Shown piece after piece: positions 36,201 through 42,828 of a stretch of 64,000 nucleotides of DNA. The DNA is from CAIVAT01 sp964455285. Lineage in GTDB: Bacteria > Bacteroidota > Bacteroidia > Bacteroidales > FEN-979. The first letter of the stretch is position 1, and every line of letters starts with the position of its first letter. Both the position numbers and the translations under genes were made by a program. Where the stretch lies: the NCBI GenBank assembly GCA_964455285.1, contig CAYVVG010000013.1, positions 1 to 64,000 on the forward strand. Direction: 5' to 3'. The notes under the pieces are model-generated. The model worked only from the letters and a program-made list of their open reading frames with translations, was not told where the DNA came from and made no database searches.

Positions 36201-36201
36201 T
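27262..36201 (-). CDS. Giant multi-PKD adhesin with gliding-motility type B C-terminal domain
   Basis: 2979 residues. The ATG at 36201 is followed directly by a signal peptide (MFQRYKHLFLLPVLVMTTAA, ending VRAQQ). The open frame upstream to 36717 has no signal-compatible start and overlaps another gene. After an N-terminal Ig-like region come about 30 PKD-like domains, recognised by W-x-W-(D/N)-F-G-D repeated every 80-90 residues. Residues from about 970 to 2070 form a higher-order repeat. The last 95 residues (LYVPNAFSPSGTN ... GWDGTYEGVLMPQGNYMWKI) are the gliding motility-associated C-terminal domain, a T9SS type B signal that usually depends on a PorP/SprF partner; one is encoded 18 nt downstream. 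Expected role: a cell-surface adhesin filament, analogous to SprB. Cysteines recur near the start and end of many PKD units (for example TTCLGQ and SNGC), suggesting one disulfide per domain. Confidence 0.93.
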   Translation of the reverse strand: MFQRYKHLFLLPVLVMTTAAVVRAQQCPDTYPKITGPDVVGASSNSVRYTTPYIAGHTYNWVVYLEPSTVVGGSSTYELYQVFSTPGNYRIELTEGISGNSCTPVSVTPLSVLVKPMLAAHLYYEFDAVHRCFYNEVYFAGTGDGHYPAQDLSVSFEWKWRVYNPASPGPWQTTSITTYRPDSVMIAFPSTAGITYEVNLKVSKTIAGILWDDEITDYVYVDPDKYRPVAVLATPVTPPCLDQAFNFSAEGSQATFMPTNETITEIIWDFGDGTGDTATSPWPSIPPVPLTTTHTYLVPASGVVVTVKLVNSKGCDITKSITIDVPNTIPVANFLSSPACVGEAAAFTDQSLASTGTITDWWWYWDDSSPTTYYSIPGNPPPAIVYHTFTDLATHNVTLKVRNSNGCVNTTPPIAMAAQPSPLANFTYPVTICSGDVVQFTDLSSPLTGSSIATWEWDFGDPTSPNNTSGDPNPTHLFSGPGNYIVTLTVTNHAGCANTKILSTPLVVNPHPDIDFTIAQGATAYVQTFTAQINPLQNVGNNVYWNFGDGNSGFGSPITHNYPGPGAYTVSCTAIDMVTGCETVVTHEVIMGAPPAPCFTANPPNQCQNVPILFVPCPPGGLITTENWDFGDGTTAIFTAPNVPASPNHTYTAPGPFHVTRVLNLGTPMEATFDLWVNIYESPAAHFTWFSDSAHMHQGQACDGQPVYFDDQSYSNATPAGTIYQWSWNFDDPLSGPDNTSTLENPVHTFTPLSAGGKTTYLVTLQVWDNQQNCPSPVDTIPVTINDPIPVDFTYNNNVCLDQTVNFTTDPLILPPSNYTWLWKFGDGNTSTSPGSASNMYASVGDYIVTLTLTDVNGCQKSMQHIVSIIPKPIANFSFTSPTCFGQAVQFTDLSFVPLPYNDVIVAWHWEFGDGDTSNIQNPAHSYAVFSATGYNVTLTVTTNRGCTQYKTINVMQVASPQAEFEVAAGTPACMTPQPVQFTDLSQTSGGGNILYWSWDFGDLSSGSSNYSTTQHPSHVYSSSGNKIVTLIVTNANGCRDTIQHTIVINELPVANFTASATCEDEDMQFSSTSTTSAGSTINSYTWDFGDGGSVTNNPAPTHAYATSGIYNVTLTIVNSNGCIHSVTKPVLVNPKPIVNFTFTAGACIGNPVTFTDLSFIPSGFSGYDTTWTWDFNDGTPRQTIYYPNTPNITHTFTGTATSHSVKLIVTTTNGCSDSIVKTVNSIPSPLANFSYSTTTCLGQSVQFTDLSQTNGGGSIQNWNWNFGDPVSGANNTSTSQNPIHSFTTAGTFQVILKIVSTNGCIDYDTVAVEIDSLPVANFTFAQACEGKATQFTDASVPHAASIISYAWNFGDGGISSLQSPTHVYTAYGDYQVTLTVVNSNGCIHTRTQTVTVYPRPVPNFTFSPASCVGLPVSFTSTSFVPTGTSSYIQTWTWTWGDGTDTTIIFPGNPHVNHTFQGTATTHFVKLVVTTTNGCTDSITKTVTSIPSPQANFSYSNTTCLGQLVQFNDLTQTNGGGTIQTWNWQFGDPLSGANNASTLQNPSHAFTSAGNFSVTLTVTSSNGCVNTYSPAQPITINPLPVASFAADTVCQGSPTTFNNTSTTPPNINPPGPTTFIAYAWNFGDGGTSTQQSPQHLFANHGYYNVSLSVTNSNGCINDTSVLVMVDPKPIADFSFSPTSCVGNPVSFFNQSFVPTGYSSSVRIWHWVFGDGTDTTIIFPGNPNVTHTFVGTATTHIVTLTVTTTAGCTATISKTVNSVPAPIANFSYSSTLCDNQPVQFTDLSQTNGGGSIQTWNWNFGDPASGMNNSSTIANPIHQFSASGSFNVTLMVTNGNGCYTTIDTVLSIGQRPVANFSADTACLGSLTTFADLSTGGPIASYAWEFGDGQTATGAAPTHLYGNTGIFNVHLTVTNNLGCQRDTSKQVLVLGKPVPLFSYESPNCAGDSVQFFDQSSTPHGSIQQWTWDFGDGTVVGPILFPANQNVKHKYTNGGTYNVKLTIVTSDDCTAEKISPVEIGVRPLANFNFGNAACALTPLQFTDLSQSNGGPAITTWNWDFGDPASGANNLSNTQNPTHMFSAGGTYTVRLMVTNANGCNDSVVGGKTVTVNAAPFADFTADTSCLGSATQFTDVSTGTPVAWNWDFGDPSSGTFNNSTLQNPFHTYNLQGTYNVTLTVTNAAQCENDTVIQVSVNPSPEAMFEYETACVGDATQFTDLSLAPGSSISTWSWDFGDGGTATIQDPVHQYTTAGTYQVTLIVGNLTNCSDTVTMPVIVRPKPVPAFSYTAYFCPAGKVDFQDISTATGTNIAGRLWNFEAGFSSTIPNPSHTFTGTDTTFMVELIVTDGYGCSDTISDSVHVKPGFEFTFINTDTCEGYPTRFYPVNQTPGDSLYSVTWNFGDPASGPANNSQIFSPYHTFSGPGTYVVRMKAYNSDNCVDSVYREITVFAAPEAWFHFRTVACNDTIFFSDSTLVTGSGGIASFSWRFGDGGTSTLQNPAHAYALPGFYPVTLIITNVNGCIDSVTRMVQRFPCIAAGFTQNAPLCARNTIAFTETSLPVSLINQWHWFWGDGQDTVYTSQSSPITHYYADSGTYQVKLRIQALVDGTVVTDSITRLVRINPTPLPAFSNVAVCLNETTQFRDTSEIYGATITRWQWNFGTGPADTSNLKNPTYLYDTAGIYNVRLIMTNKFGCVDSLTKPTRIYGLPVARYENTTPCTEDPVFFSDISDTADAAIRHWHWSFGDPNTLSDTANVQNPNYRYPEAVDYTVQLIVEDQFGCLDTYDSTISVHITPVSAFTVINEFNGKQGQVKMNNVSTGATGYLWQFGNGKSSTDPEPVALFTEDNTYTITLIAFNQFECTDTTYFRYELLFKGLYVPNAFSPSGTNLGVRLFQPVGINLKQYHAQVFDIWGHMLWESTKLDDKGSPIEGWDGTYEGVLMPQGNYMWKIKALFVDDTQWEGSDIGVGGSGKTMGTVSLIR
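30000..33300 (-). repeat. Higher-order tandem repeat of three-PKD cassettes inside the adhesin gene
   Basis: Three PKD subtypes alternate in order: A (NGGGxIQxWNWxFGDP), B (YAWNFGDGGxS) and C (GDGTDTTIIFPGNP). Landmark copies of the A-type DNA segment lie near 30,027, 30,801, 31,620, 32,403 and 33,197, giving a period of about 775-820 nt (about 260-273 residues). Boundaries are approximate. The DNA copies have diverged but share long blocks, indicating past duplication by unequal recombination. Confidence 0.75.
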
Positions 36202-36333
36202 AGGGATAGAATTTATAAATGTCACGCTCTTGAGATTTCTTATACTTGTAAATACGACAAAAGTTTCATCAAAAAGTTGCCTGTAAGGGACATTCAGGAC
36301 ACTAAAAAAACATTCAGAAAATCTCTGAATCAA

Positions 36334-36341
36334 CAAAATTA
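36334..36341 (-). promoter_or_regulatory. Possible -7 element (TAATTTTG) of the adhesin operon
   Basis: TAnnTTTG on the minus strand, 132 nt before the adhesin ATG, in the AT-rich 298-nt gap between the divergent adhesin and small lipoprotein genes. No -33 element at the expected distance. The remainder of that gap shows nothing else recognisable. Confidence 0.35.
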
Positions 36342-36470
36342 ATATAATATTTATGACTTTCGACGCCATGGACAACCATAACAAGAAATATTTTGTCTTT
36401 TTATTCACAACTGGTTCAAGAAAATCTTGAAGGTTTTTTTCCAGGGATGATGAAATTAACCGAAACCTTG

Positions 36471-36478
36471 TAAATTTG
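36471..36478 (+). promoter_or_regulatory. Putative -7 element (TAAATTTG) of the small lipoprotein
   Basis: TAnnTTTG match 21 nt before the ATG at 36500. A T-rich tract at 36434-36440 is further upstream. The longer open frame starting at 36476 would begin inside this element, supporting the ATG at 36500. Confidence 0.5.
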
Positions 36479-36499
36479 CAGCTAACAATCCGGAAACCA

Positions 36500-36817
36500 A
36501 TGAAAACGTCAGCCAGCACTCTTGCCCTTCTCCTGTGTTCCCTCATGCTTGCCTTTACGGCCTGCAAAGAAAAAACCGCACCCGACCCCTGTGAAGGACA
36601 GGGGGTGCTGAACGTAGAGAACAAACTCGATTCAACCATCTCGGTGAAAGTGGTGGAGACGCATACCACCCTGAGTGTGAAAAAAGACTTTACCCAGCCC
36701 TTCATCCTGGAAGGCAACCAGGCTTACACCCTGACCATCGACGGACCGCAATATCACAAAGACACCACCTTCATGATCCTCGACTGCGACAACAAACTCT
36801 TTATTGTCGACAAATAA
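36500..36817 (+). CDS. Small hypothetical lipoprotein
   Basis: 105 residues. The N-terminus is a type II signal peptide with a lipobox-like LAFTAC and the acylated cysteine at residue 22, followed by KEKTAPDPCEGQG. The mature part is a short beta-rich domain (LNVENKLDSTISVKVVETHTTLSV ... FILEGNQAYTLTIDG by content) of about 80 residues, with a C-terminal pair of cysteines' partners at C31 and C98. No known family was recognised. It is convergent with the next gene: its stop codon lies 5 nt from the end of the minus-strand gene. Likely exposed in the periplasm or on the outer-membrane inner face. Confidence 0.7.
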   Translation: MKTSASTLALLLCSLMLAFTACKEKTAPDPCEGQGVLNVENKLDSTISVKVVETHTTLSVKKDFTQPFILEGNQAYTLTIDGPQYHKDTTFMILDCDNKLFIVDK

Positions 36818-36822
36818 CCCCC

Positions 36823-38394
36823 TCAGGGGTCAAAACGCAGTTTGCTGAAACAAAAGACCATTCTTTTGTTGTTGCTTTCCATGGAAATATTCCGGATCTC
36901 CTGGTAGCCCTGCGACAGAAAAAAGGGTCCGTACCAGTGCATCAGCAGTCCTTTGCTCTCTCCGATCAGTTTGTCACCGCTATCCATCAGGTCGAGATCG
37001 GCATAATCCAGTTTATCCACCACGTCGCTGCCCCGGATGATCCGCGACCCGATCTTTCCCTCGCTGCTGTAACAAAGCACGAGGTCCTGCCCCGAAGGAT
37101 ATGCCGTGACCTTGGGGCCGGGATCGAATGACACCAGGTTCCGGATCTCCATGCAATTATCCCAGGCGCGTCCGCCTTCCGGGTCAAATCCGGCCACGAT
37201 GGCATTGTAAAACCTGTAGCCGTCGAACACCGAGTAACTGTTGGTGTAAGGACGGCCGTAAAAATCGAAATCGGTGAAACTTTCGGTGTGGTACTGCGGA
37301 GTATAGGACTCGGCCATGAGCACAAAACGACCCCCGTTTTTAAAAACGGGATGGATCAGCATGGCATAGTCCAGGGAGTACTCCTCCAGCGACCGGTTCT
37401 TGCGTAATGCCTTTTTTTTCAGGTACATCAACCCGTTTTCGCCGACAAAAGAGGAGGCGTTGGAAAAATCCAGAAAATTGTGATACCTCGGCGGCTGGGC
37501 GGTGCCGTTCCGGATCAGGCAGGAAAAAAAACCTGCCGACAGCGGGCCTCCATACCCTTTTCCTCCCGATCCGCGGCCTTCGTGGCCGTAAGTGCCGAGC
37601 AGCAACCACTCGCCCGGGGCGGACCCGGCCACGTCAACCCGGATCAGGCGCTGACCGCCCGTTCCCGCCGGAATGCTGGATTCACGGATGATCTTTCCGG
37701 ATGTGTCGTAGGCTACGAAAAAAAACTCGACCGATTTCTTAGATACCTGCCGTGTCACCACGGCCATGATGCCGGGAGCCGCCGTATCGGGTTCCATCCA
37801 CAGAATACCGGTCCGGTCGCCCTCTCCCAGCGGAAAAACCGTTCGATTCCCCTTGTCCAGGTTCACCGTCATCATCCTCCCGGCGTCTCCTTTCCCGGTG
37901 ATACCGAGCCAGGCCCGGTTTCCACTCAACCCGAAGTGGCTTGCCATCTCCCCGTTTTCCAGGGGAACCGTATTCAGGATCAGCGTTCCTGAAGATAACG
38001 ACAGACGAAGGATATCAACACCAGACCCGCCAGTTCTCGGTTTTCCACTGTTGCTGAAAAGGAGGGAAAGAGTGTCGTTCCTGTACCGGTCGAATCGCCA
38101 TTCGCGCCCCGTGGTCAGGGGTACCGGCTGCACCCACCGCTGTACCAGGTTGGTATCGTATCCGGCAAAGTACCAGTTGGTCTTCCCGTCGTCGGTGATC
38201 TCCTGGCTGCGAAAAAAAACGACGAGGCCCTCTTCTCCGCCTGCGACCACCCGGTATGTTTCGCCGGCCGACTTCACCGGGATCTCCACCCGCAGCGGCC
38301 TGCCTGCATCCGCTGCCGGTCCGGGATCCTGGCCCGCGCAGGGAGACAGAAAAAACGCCGGGAGGGAAAAAAACATCAGGATTGTCCGCCTCAT
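36823..38394 (-). CDS. Exported hypothetical protein, propeller-like
   Basis: 523 residues. Signal peptide about 1-21 (ends CAGQ). No recognised family. The body alternates short strands with WxxxYDTNL-type and 'GFDPEGGRAWDN' segments, similar to beta-propeller proteins of this phylum that describe large periplasmic or surface proteins. A tract of three to four aromatic residues recurs (FTDFDFYGRPYTNSYSVF). There is no T9SS sorting domain, so a periplasmic location is likely. It is preceded by a good -7 element, and upstream transcription is blocked by a terminator. Confidence 0.65.
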   Translation of the reverse strand: MRRTILMFFSLPAFFLSPCAGQDPGPAADAGRPLRVEIPVKSAGETYRVVAGGEEGLVVFFRSQEITDDGKTNWYFAGYDTNLVQRWVQPVPLTTGREWRFDRYRNDTLSLLFSNSGKPRTGGSGVDILRLSLSSGTLILNTVPLENGEMASHFGLSGNRAWLGITGKGDAGRMMTVNLDKGNRTVFPLGEGDRTGILWMEPDTAAPGIMAVVTRQVSKKSVEFFFVAYDTSGKIIRESSIPAGTGGQRLIRVDVAGSAPGEWLLLGTYGHEGRGSGGKGYGGPLSAGFFSCLIRNGTAQPPRYHNFLDFSNASSFVGENGLMYLKKKALRKNRSLEEYSLDYAMLIHPVFKNGGRFVLMAESYTPQYHTESFTDFDFYGRPYTNSYSVFDGYRFYNAIVAGFDPEGGRAWDNCMEIRNLVSFDPGPKVTAYPSGQDLVLCYSSEGKIGSRIIRGSDVVDKLDYADLDLMDSGDKLIGESKGLLMHWYGPFFLSQGYQEIRNISMESNNKRMVFCFSKLRFDP

Positions 38395-38413
38395 GGTACC
38401 GTCATTACCTTGA

Positions 38414-38421
38414 CAAAAGTA
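38414..38421 (-). promoter_or_regulatory. Putative -7 element (TACTTTTG)
   Basis: Exact TAnnTTTG match on the minus strand, 19 nt upstream of the ATG at 38394. It lies directly after the U-run of the upstream gene's terminator. Confidence 0.5.
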
Positions 38422-38429
38422 AAAAAAAA

Positions 38430-38459
38430 GAGGGATGCCAGGTGTTCACGGCATCCCTC
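38430..38459 (-). terminator. Rho-independent terminator
   Basis: Stem GAGGGATGCC (38430-38439) with GGCATCCCTC (38450-38459), a 10-nt loop, then nine U residues on the minus strand. It ends the transcript of the 38479-40089 gene. Confidence 0.88.
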
Positions 38460-38478
38460 AAAAAATTCTGCAATACGA

Positions 38479-40089
38479 TCAGCGCACGATCAGTTTGCTG
38501 ACCTGTGTGGTGTTGCTTTCGGGCATGGAGACCTTCACGAAATAGATCCCGGCGGGAACTCCTCCGAGATCGAACGAAAGGCTGTTTTGCGTGGTCGTCT
38601 GCTCCCTGAGCGTGTTGCCGACCAGCGATACCAGTCCGACCACCTTCGTTCCCTCGCCGGCGAAGCGCAGGGTGCAGCGGCCGGTGGCCGGATTCGGGGT
38701 CACGGTAAAGCTGCTCTTCACCGGCTGGTCCTCCATGCCGATGATCACTTCACCCGTGATCACGATTTCGTCAAGTTCCCAGGTGGAAGATTCTGTGGCG
38801 GTAGAGGTATATTTAAATCCGATATATACCTGTGTGCCATTGGTTCCGCTCACATTCACATTGCCCGACGGGGTCCACACCCAGTTGCCGGCCGACCAGG
38901 TGGCCGTAAGCGGGGTCCAGGAGAAATCGCCCGGGTTGGAAACGCCGTCGTAATCATTGGAGATCATCACCTGCAGGGCAGGTCCCGCGTATTTGTAAGC
39001 CGACTGGAAGGTAAGGTTCTCATTGTTGTAAAGGTTGAAATTCATGGCCGGCGTGATCAGCCAGTCTTCGTTCACGTTGGAGACCGAGTTGTAGTATCCG
39101 CTCATCTTTGTACACGGACCCCCGTTGATTCCGTGGATGGCATCCAGCGCCCAGGTCGAGTCACCCGACACGTTTTTGACGATCCAGTCCCCGAAAGAGA
39201 GGTTTTCGAAGTTGATCGATTTGATGATCACGGTATTCAGGGTGGTGATGACGGCCGACGGCGGCGTGCCGCCCGTCTTGTAGTCGATCAGGGTTCCGGC
39301 GTTGGTGTAAGGGAAAATCTTGAAGAAGAACTGCTTGTTTGAAGGCAGGTTCCCGAAGGTGGCATGCTGAACGCCCTGGAATATATTGAGGGCGCCGTGG
39401 CCGTCGGCCAGGGTTGCGTCATCCGGTACCGGGGTTCCGTCAACAGGGGCGGTAATGTTGTTCTGGTCGCTGGCCAGGATGAGATAGGCCGTCGGGGTCT
39501 GCCCGCCCGTGGCGTCGGTCCAGCTCAGGTTGACCGTGTACGGGGCATTGGCTGCCGCGAAGCTGGTCGGATAGTTGGTCGGTTCCGGCAGGGTGCCGCC
39601 TGAATAGGCTGTCCATACCACGTTGTCGATGGTCACCTGGCCGGAATTGGAACTGTCGGCCTGTTTGAACATGAGGGTGAAGTCGCCGGGCATGTTGACG
39701 TTGATCGTGCCCGAATTGGTCACGACTCCCTGGGCGGTGCTGATCACATTGGCAAACTGGGTGCCGTTGATGTAAAGATTCAGATTGACTGCCGTCGAGA
39801 AGGTCTGCTTGTAGTCAAAGCTGATGGTACCGCATCCGTTGTGCAACGTTCCTGAAACGATCTTGGAGGTGATGGGCCTTTTCTTTCCGAATGTCGGCGA
39901 GGGAGCCGCGATCACCGAATCGCCGCGGCACTGGGTGTAAGTCCAGGTCGATCCGTCCATACCGGTGAAGGTGCCGTCGTGGTAAGCGTTCGTGGTTTCC
40001 GGATAATTGGCGAAGGTCTCATTCCCCTGGCCAAAAGCCCATAAACCCGACATCACGAGGGCAAGCATAAAAAGTAGATGTTTTTTCAT
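38479..40089 (-). CDS. T9SS cargo protein with choice-of-anchor J-like domain
   Basis: 536 residues. Signal peptide about 1-20 (ends AFGQ). The N-terminal 150 residues form a lectin-like beta-sandwich (TFANYPETTNAYHDGTF ... SGQVTIDNVVW). A fibronectin-like segment lies at about 165-285. A second beta-sandwich of the choice-of-anchor J type is at about 290-450 (INFENLSFGDWIVKNVSGDS, STWELDEIVITGE). The C-terminal 80 residues are a type A sorting domain (FTVTPNPATGRCTLRFAG ... PAGIYFVKVSM). Such proteins bind surface polysaccharide or extracellular substrates, but no catalytic residues are visible here. A strong terminator follows. Confidence 0.85.
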   Translation of the reverse strand: MKKHLLFMLALVMSGLWAFGQGNETFANYPETTNAYHDGTFTGMDGSTWTYTQCRGDSVIAAPSPTFGKKRPITSKIVSGTLHNGCGTISFDYKQTFSTAVNLNLYINGTQFANVISTAQGVVTNSGTINVNMPGDFTLMFKQADSSNSGQVTIDNVVWTAYSGGTLPEPTNYPTSFAAANAPYTVNLSWTDATGGQTPTAYLILASDQNNITAPVDGTPVPDDATLADGHGALNIFQGVQHATFGNLPSNKQFFFKIFPYTNAGTLIDYKTGGTPPSAVITTLNTVIIKSINFENLSFGDWIVKNVSGDSTWALDAIHGINGGPCTKMSGYYNSVSNVNEDWLITPAMNFNLYNNENLTFQSAYKYAGPALQVMISNDYDGVSNPGDFSWTPLTATWSAGNWVWTPSGNVNVSGTNGTQVYIGFKYTSTATESSTWELDEIVITGEVIIGMEDQPVKSSFTVTPNPATGRCTLRFAGEGTKVVGLVSLVGNTLREQTTTQNSLSFDLGGVPAGIYFVKVSMPESNTTQVSKLIVR

Positions 40090-40163
40090 AGAGTTTCTGT
40101 TTAAAGGTGTTCTGAATGAATGGATAAATGGATATGACGTTTAAAAAGACATTCGGTCACTGA

Positions 40164-42683
40164 TTACCGGACAACAATTCTTACCGTTTGGGTTGCCCCG
40201 CTCGCCAGGTCGGTGACCTGGAGCAGGCACAATCCTGTCGTTGCCGCCGGTACAGGAACAGTCACTTCCCGGCCGCAGGATTCCAATGAATGAAGGACAG
40301 TTCCCTGGGCCGAAAGCAGAACGAGCGACCGGCGCGACAAAGTGGCGAACCGGGCCGTAAACCGGTCGCCATCGACCGGGTTTGGGATCACGGACAACCC
40401 ATCATCCGGGGTCGGCGAACCGGTGCCCGCAGGGCCCACCTGGATGAACCCGGGCTTGTATTTGATGGCTTTCCCCGTGGCATTCCAAACGGTCAGCCGG
40501 ACATCGTAAGCTCCCATGATGTTGTAGATCACCGGGGGTGGATTCTGCCCGTTGTACGTTTCCGGGTTGCCCCGCTCAAACTCCCAGAACCATGCGGTGA
40601 CTCCTCCTGAGGAAGCATCGGTGAACTGAACCGTCTGTCCGAGGATGATCGTCGAGTCGCTGGTGGTGAAATCAGCCACAGGCAGGTAGGAGCACCCGGC
40701 CAGAGGGGAGGCGTAGAGCGTGTCGCCGTTCGCGGTCTGGCCTGCATATTCCACCGCATGCCGCCAGTTGGATGGCAGGGCATTATTCGACGATGGGTCA
40801 CAGAGTTCCAGGCTGGGGCCTTTGCCGTTGGCCATGGTATCCCACGGCAGGGATGGCAGGAAATGTACCGAATCGACCGTAAATCCAAAATCATCTTTCA
40901 GCACCACTGCTTCCCCGCCGTTGCTCAGGGCCGAGCCGGCGTTCCACTGCAGGGCGGTCACGCCGTAGGTCTGTTTCAGCAGCGAGGCGCTTTTCCCGAT
41001 CATCAGGTAGGTTTGCGGGGCTATGTTCATCGCGGGGAAGGTGTATTCAATTCCCTGGGTAAAGGCAAATCCTGCCAGGTCGACGGACTGGGTGCCGTTG
41101 TTGTACAGCTCTATGAATTCCAGGGAGTCGGTGCCGCCGAGGGGCGAGCGGTAGTTGATCTCGGTCATGACCAGCGGGGCGTTGGTAGGGCCGATCACGT
41201 GGATGTAAGCGGCCTTGCAGGTGGTTTGCTGCCCCCACTGGTTGGTGGCGGTCAGGCAGACGGTGAAATCGCCCGTGAAGTTGTAGGTGATCCCTGTCGG
41301 ATTCTGCGCGGTGGAGGTGGCCGGCGACCCTCCGTTGAACGACCAGCTCCAGGATTCGGGGCAAAATTGCGTCGAATCGTAGAAGTTGATGCTTTCCCCG
41401 ACCGTCAGGTTCACTTTGCTGGCAGCGAAATCGGGCAGGGGGGCGATCACTTCGCACAGGGTGCTGAACACCACGTCGGCGCCGTAAGAGGTACCCGTGC
41501 TGTTGGTTGCGTAGGCCCGCATGTGATAGGTCGTACTCGGCAGCAAACCGGTCATGTTGCTGAGGAAGGCCCCGGTCGTTCCCGGCTCGGTGGTATGATT
41601 GCCGGCGATGGTGGGATTGGCCGAAGTGCTCCAGCAGAGCCCCCGGGCCGTGACGGGAGATGTGCCGCCGTTGGTAACATTCCCTCCGCCTGTGGCGGAG
41701 TTGAAGGAGATGTTCGTGACCGTTGAGCTGGTGGTGACGGCGGGCACGCCGGTGACGGGGTTGAGCGGGGTGTCGGAATTGGTGAGCACGATCACGTCGC
41801 GGCGCTGTGCGGTTGTGGTGTTGGCTCCGCTGGGCCAGGTGCCGGTGGTTGTTGTGTTGAAGGCGAGCAGGGTATTGTCGGCATTGCGCGACTCGACCCG
41901 TCTGACCCCGTTGGGGTTGTTGGCGCCCAGGGGGACGATGGCGGGGTAATCGCCCGCGGCGGCGGTCCCCGTCTGCATGTAGATATCGTTGACCGGGACC
42001 GGCAGTTCGGCATTGGTGACCTGGGTGGGAATGGACGGCATGATCATGTAGGCGAACAGGGGGTCGCCTGTGCCGTCGATGTTGTCGTACATCAGCATAT
42101 ACTTGCCATGAGAGGCTGCCAGGCAGCTTCCCTTCACGAAACAACCGTCGTCGGTGGTGGCCGGGGTGCGGGCCGTAACCGCGATGTCGAGTGCCGTCAA
42201 AACTTTTGTTCCGATGTAAAGCGGCGCGCTGGGGAACACACCGCCGGCTGTGACCCATCCGAGGCGGACGTTGTGTTGCTGCCCGGCATCGAAACGGCTG
42301 GCGTTGCCCGTCGGCTGGAAGAAGATCCATACCGGGCCGCTGCTGCCTGAGGCATCGGTGGTAAAACAGTTCAGCAGCCCGGTGGTCCCCGCGAAGGTGG
42401 TGCCGGTCCAGTAATTACCGGCCCCGTAAGTGGTGGTTGCGTCGGTGACCAGTCCCAGTCCCGGTTTAAGGTCATAAGCAGTGGCGGGAGTGAGTCCGTC
42501 GATGCGGATGCAAACCGCAAAAGCGGTACGGGCGTTGTTGGCCGAAGCAGCCGTTTTGCTTCCGAAGTATTTCGGAACGACCAGTTCGGTAACGGTCTGG
42601 CCAACACCGGCCAGGGCGGCAAACAGCAGCGCGATAAGGAATCCGGCCGGTTTGATGTATCTTTTTTTAAGAGTTCGGACCAT
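40164..42683 (-). CDS. T9SS cargo protein with FN3-like, PKD and lamin-tail domains
   Basis: 839 residues from the ATG at 42683, which directly begins the basic and hydrophobic signal peptide (MVRTLKKRYIKPAGFL ... AGVGQ). The longer open frame upstream lacks a signal-like start. In order: an N-terminal unassigned beta-rich region (to about 310), an FN3-like module (about 315-410), a PKD domain (about 415-500), a lamin-tail domain (about 505-650: MTEINYRSPLGGTDSLEFIE) and a second PKD (about 665-745). It ends with a type A sorting domain (LSVIPNPVDGDRFTARFAT ... VRIVVR). Lamin-tail domains are common in secreted bacterial nucleases and adhesins, but no nuclease motif is present here. The function is unknown; probably surface attached. 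Confidence 0.85.
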   Translation of the reverse strand: MVRTLKKRYIKPAGFLIALLFAALAGVGQTVTELVVPKYFGSKTAASANNARTAFAVCIRIDGLTPATAYDLKPGLGLVTDATTTYGAGNYWTGTTFAGTTGLLNCFTTDASGSSGPVWIFFQPTGNASRFDAGQQHNVRLGWVTAGGVFPSAPLYIGTKVLTALDIAVTARTPATTDDGCFVKGSCLAASHGKYMLMYDNIDGTGDPLFAYMIMPSIPTQVTNAELPVPVNDIYMQTGTAAAGDYPAIVPLGANNPNGVRRVESRNADNTLLAFNTTTTGTWPSGANTTTAQRRDVIVLTNSDTPLNPVTGVPAVTTSSTVTNISFNSATGGGNVTNGGTSPVTARGLCWSTSANPTIAGNHTTEPGTTGAFLSNMTGLLPSTTYHMRAYATNSTGTSYGADVVFSTLCEVIAPLPDFAASKVNLTVGESINFYDSTQFCPESWSWSFNGGSPATSTAQNPTGITYNFTGDFTVCLTATNQWGQQTTCKAAYIHVIGPTNAPLVMTEINYRSPLGGTDSLEFIELYNNGTQSVDLAGFAFTQGIEYTFPAMNIAPQTYLMIGKSASLLKQTYGVTALQWNAGSALSNGGEAVVLKDDFGFTVDSVHFLPSLPWDTMANGKGPSLELCDPSSNNALPSNWRHAVEYAGQTANGDTLYASPLAGCSYLPVADFTTSDSTIILGQTVQFTDASSGGVTAWFWEFERGNPETYNGQNPPPVIYNIMGAYDVRLTVWNATGKAIKYKPGFIQVGPAGTGSPTPDDGLSVIPNPVDGDRFTARFATLSRRSLVLLSAQGTVLHSLESCGREVTVPVPAATTGLCLLQVTDLASGATQTVRIVVR

Positions 42684-42767
42684 AGCGGGATGGCATGGGA
42701 TGAATTTACAAAAATCGTAATTTTTTTTCGATTTCCGCCGGTTATTTATTAACAAATGGTTACAAAA

Positions 42768-42805
42768 ACAGGGGGCCGGATCGTGTCACGGATCCGGCCC
42801 CCTGT
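42768..42805 (-). terminator. Rho-independent terminator of dnaK
   Basis: A 15-bp perfect GC-rich stem (42768-42782 with 42791-42805), an 8-nt loop, then a run of U residues on the minus strand. It is located 23 nt past the dnaK stop codon. Confidence 0.9.
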
Positions 42806-42828
42806 CTGCTTTTCCGCCGAAGGCGAAC

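Noticed and set aside
27262..36201. Possible CRISPR or satellite array suggested by many similar DNA segments
   Set aside because: The repeats are coding PKD domains of 240-270 nt with diverged sequence; there are no short identical repeats with unique spacers.
36202..36717. N-terminal extension of the adhesin frame
   Set aside because: It overlaps the small lipoprotein gene and the promoter region, has no signal peptide at its start, and the ATG at 36201 begins a clear signal peptide.
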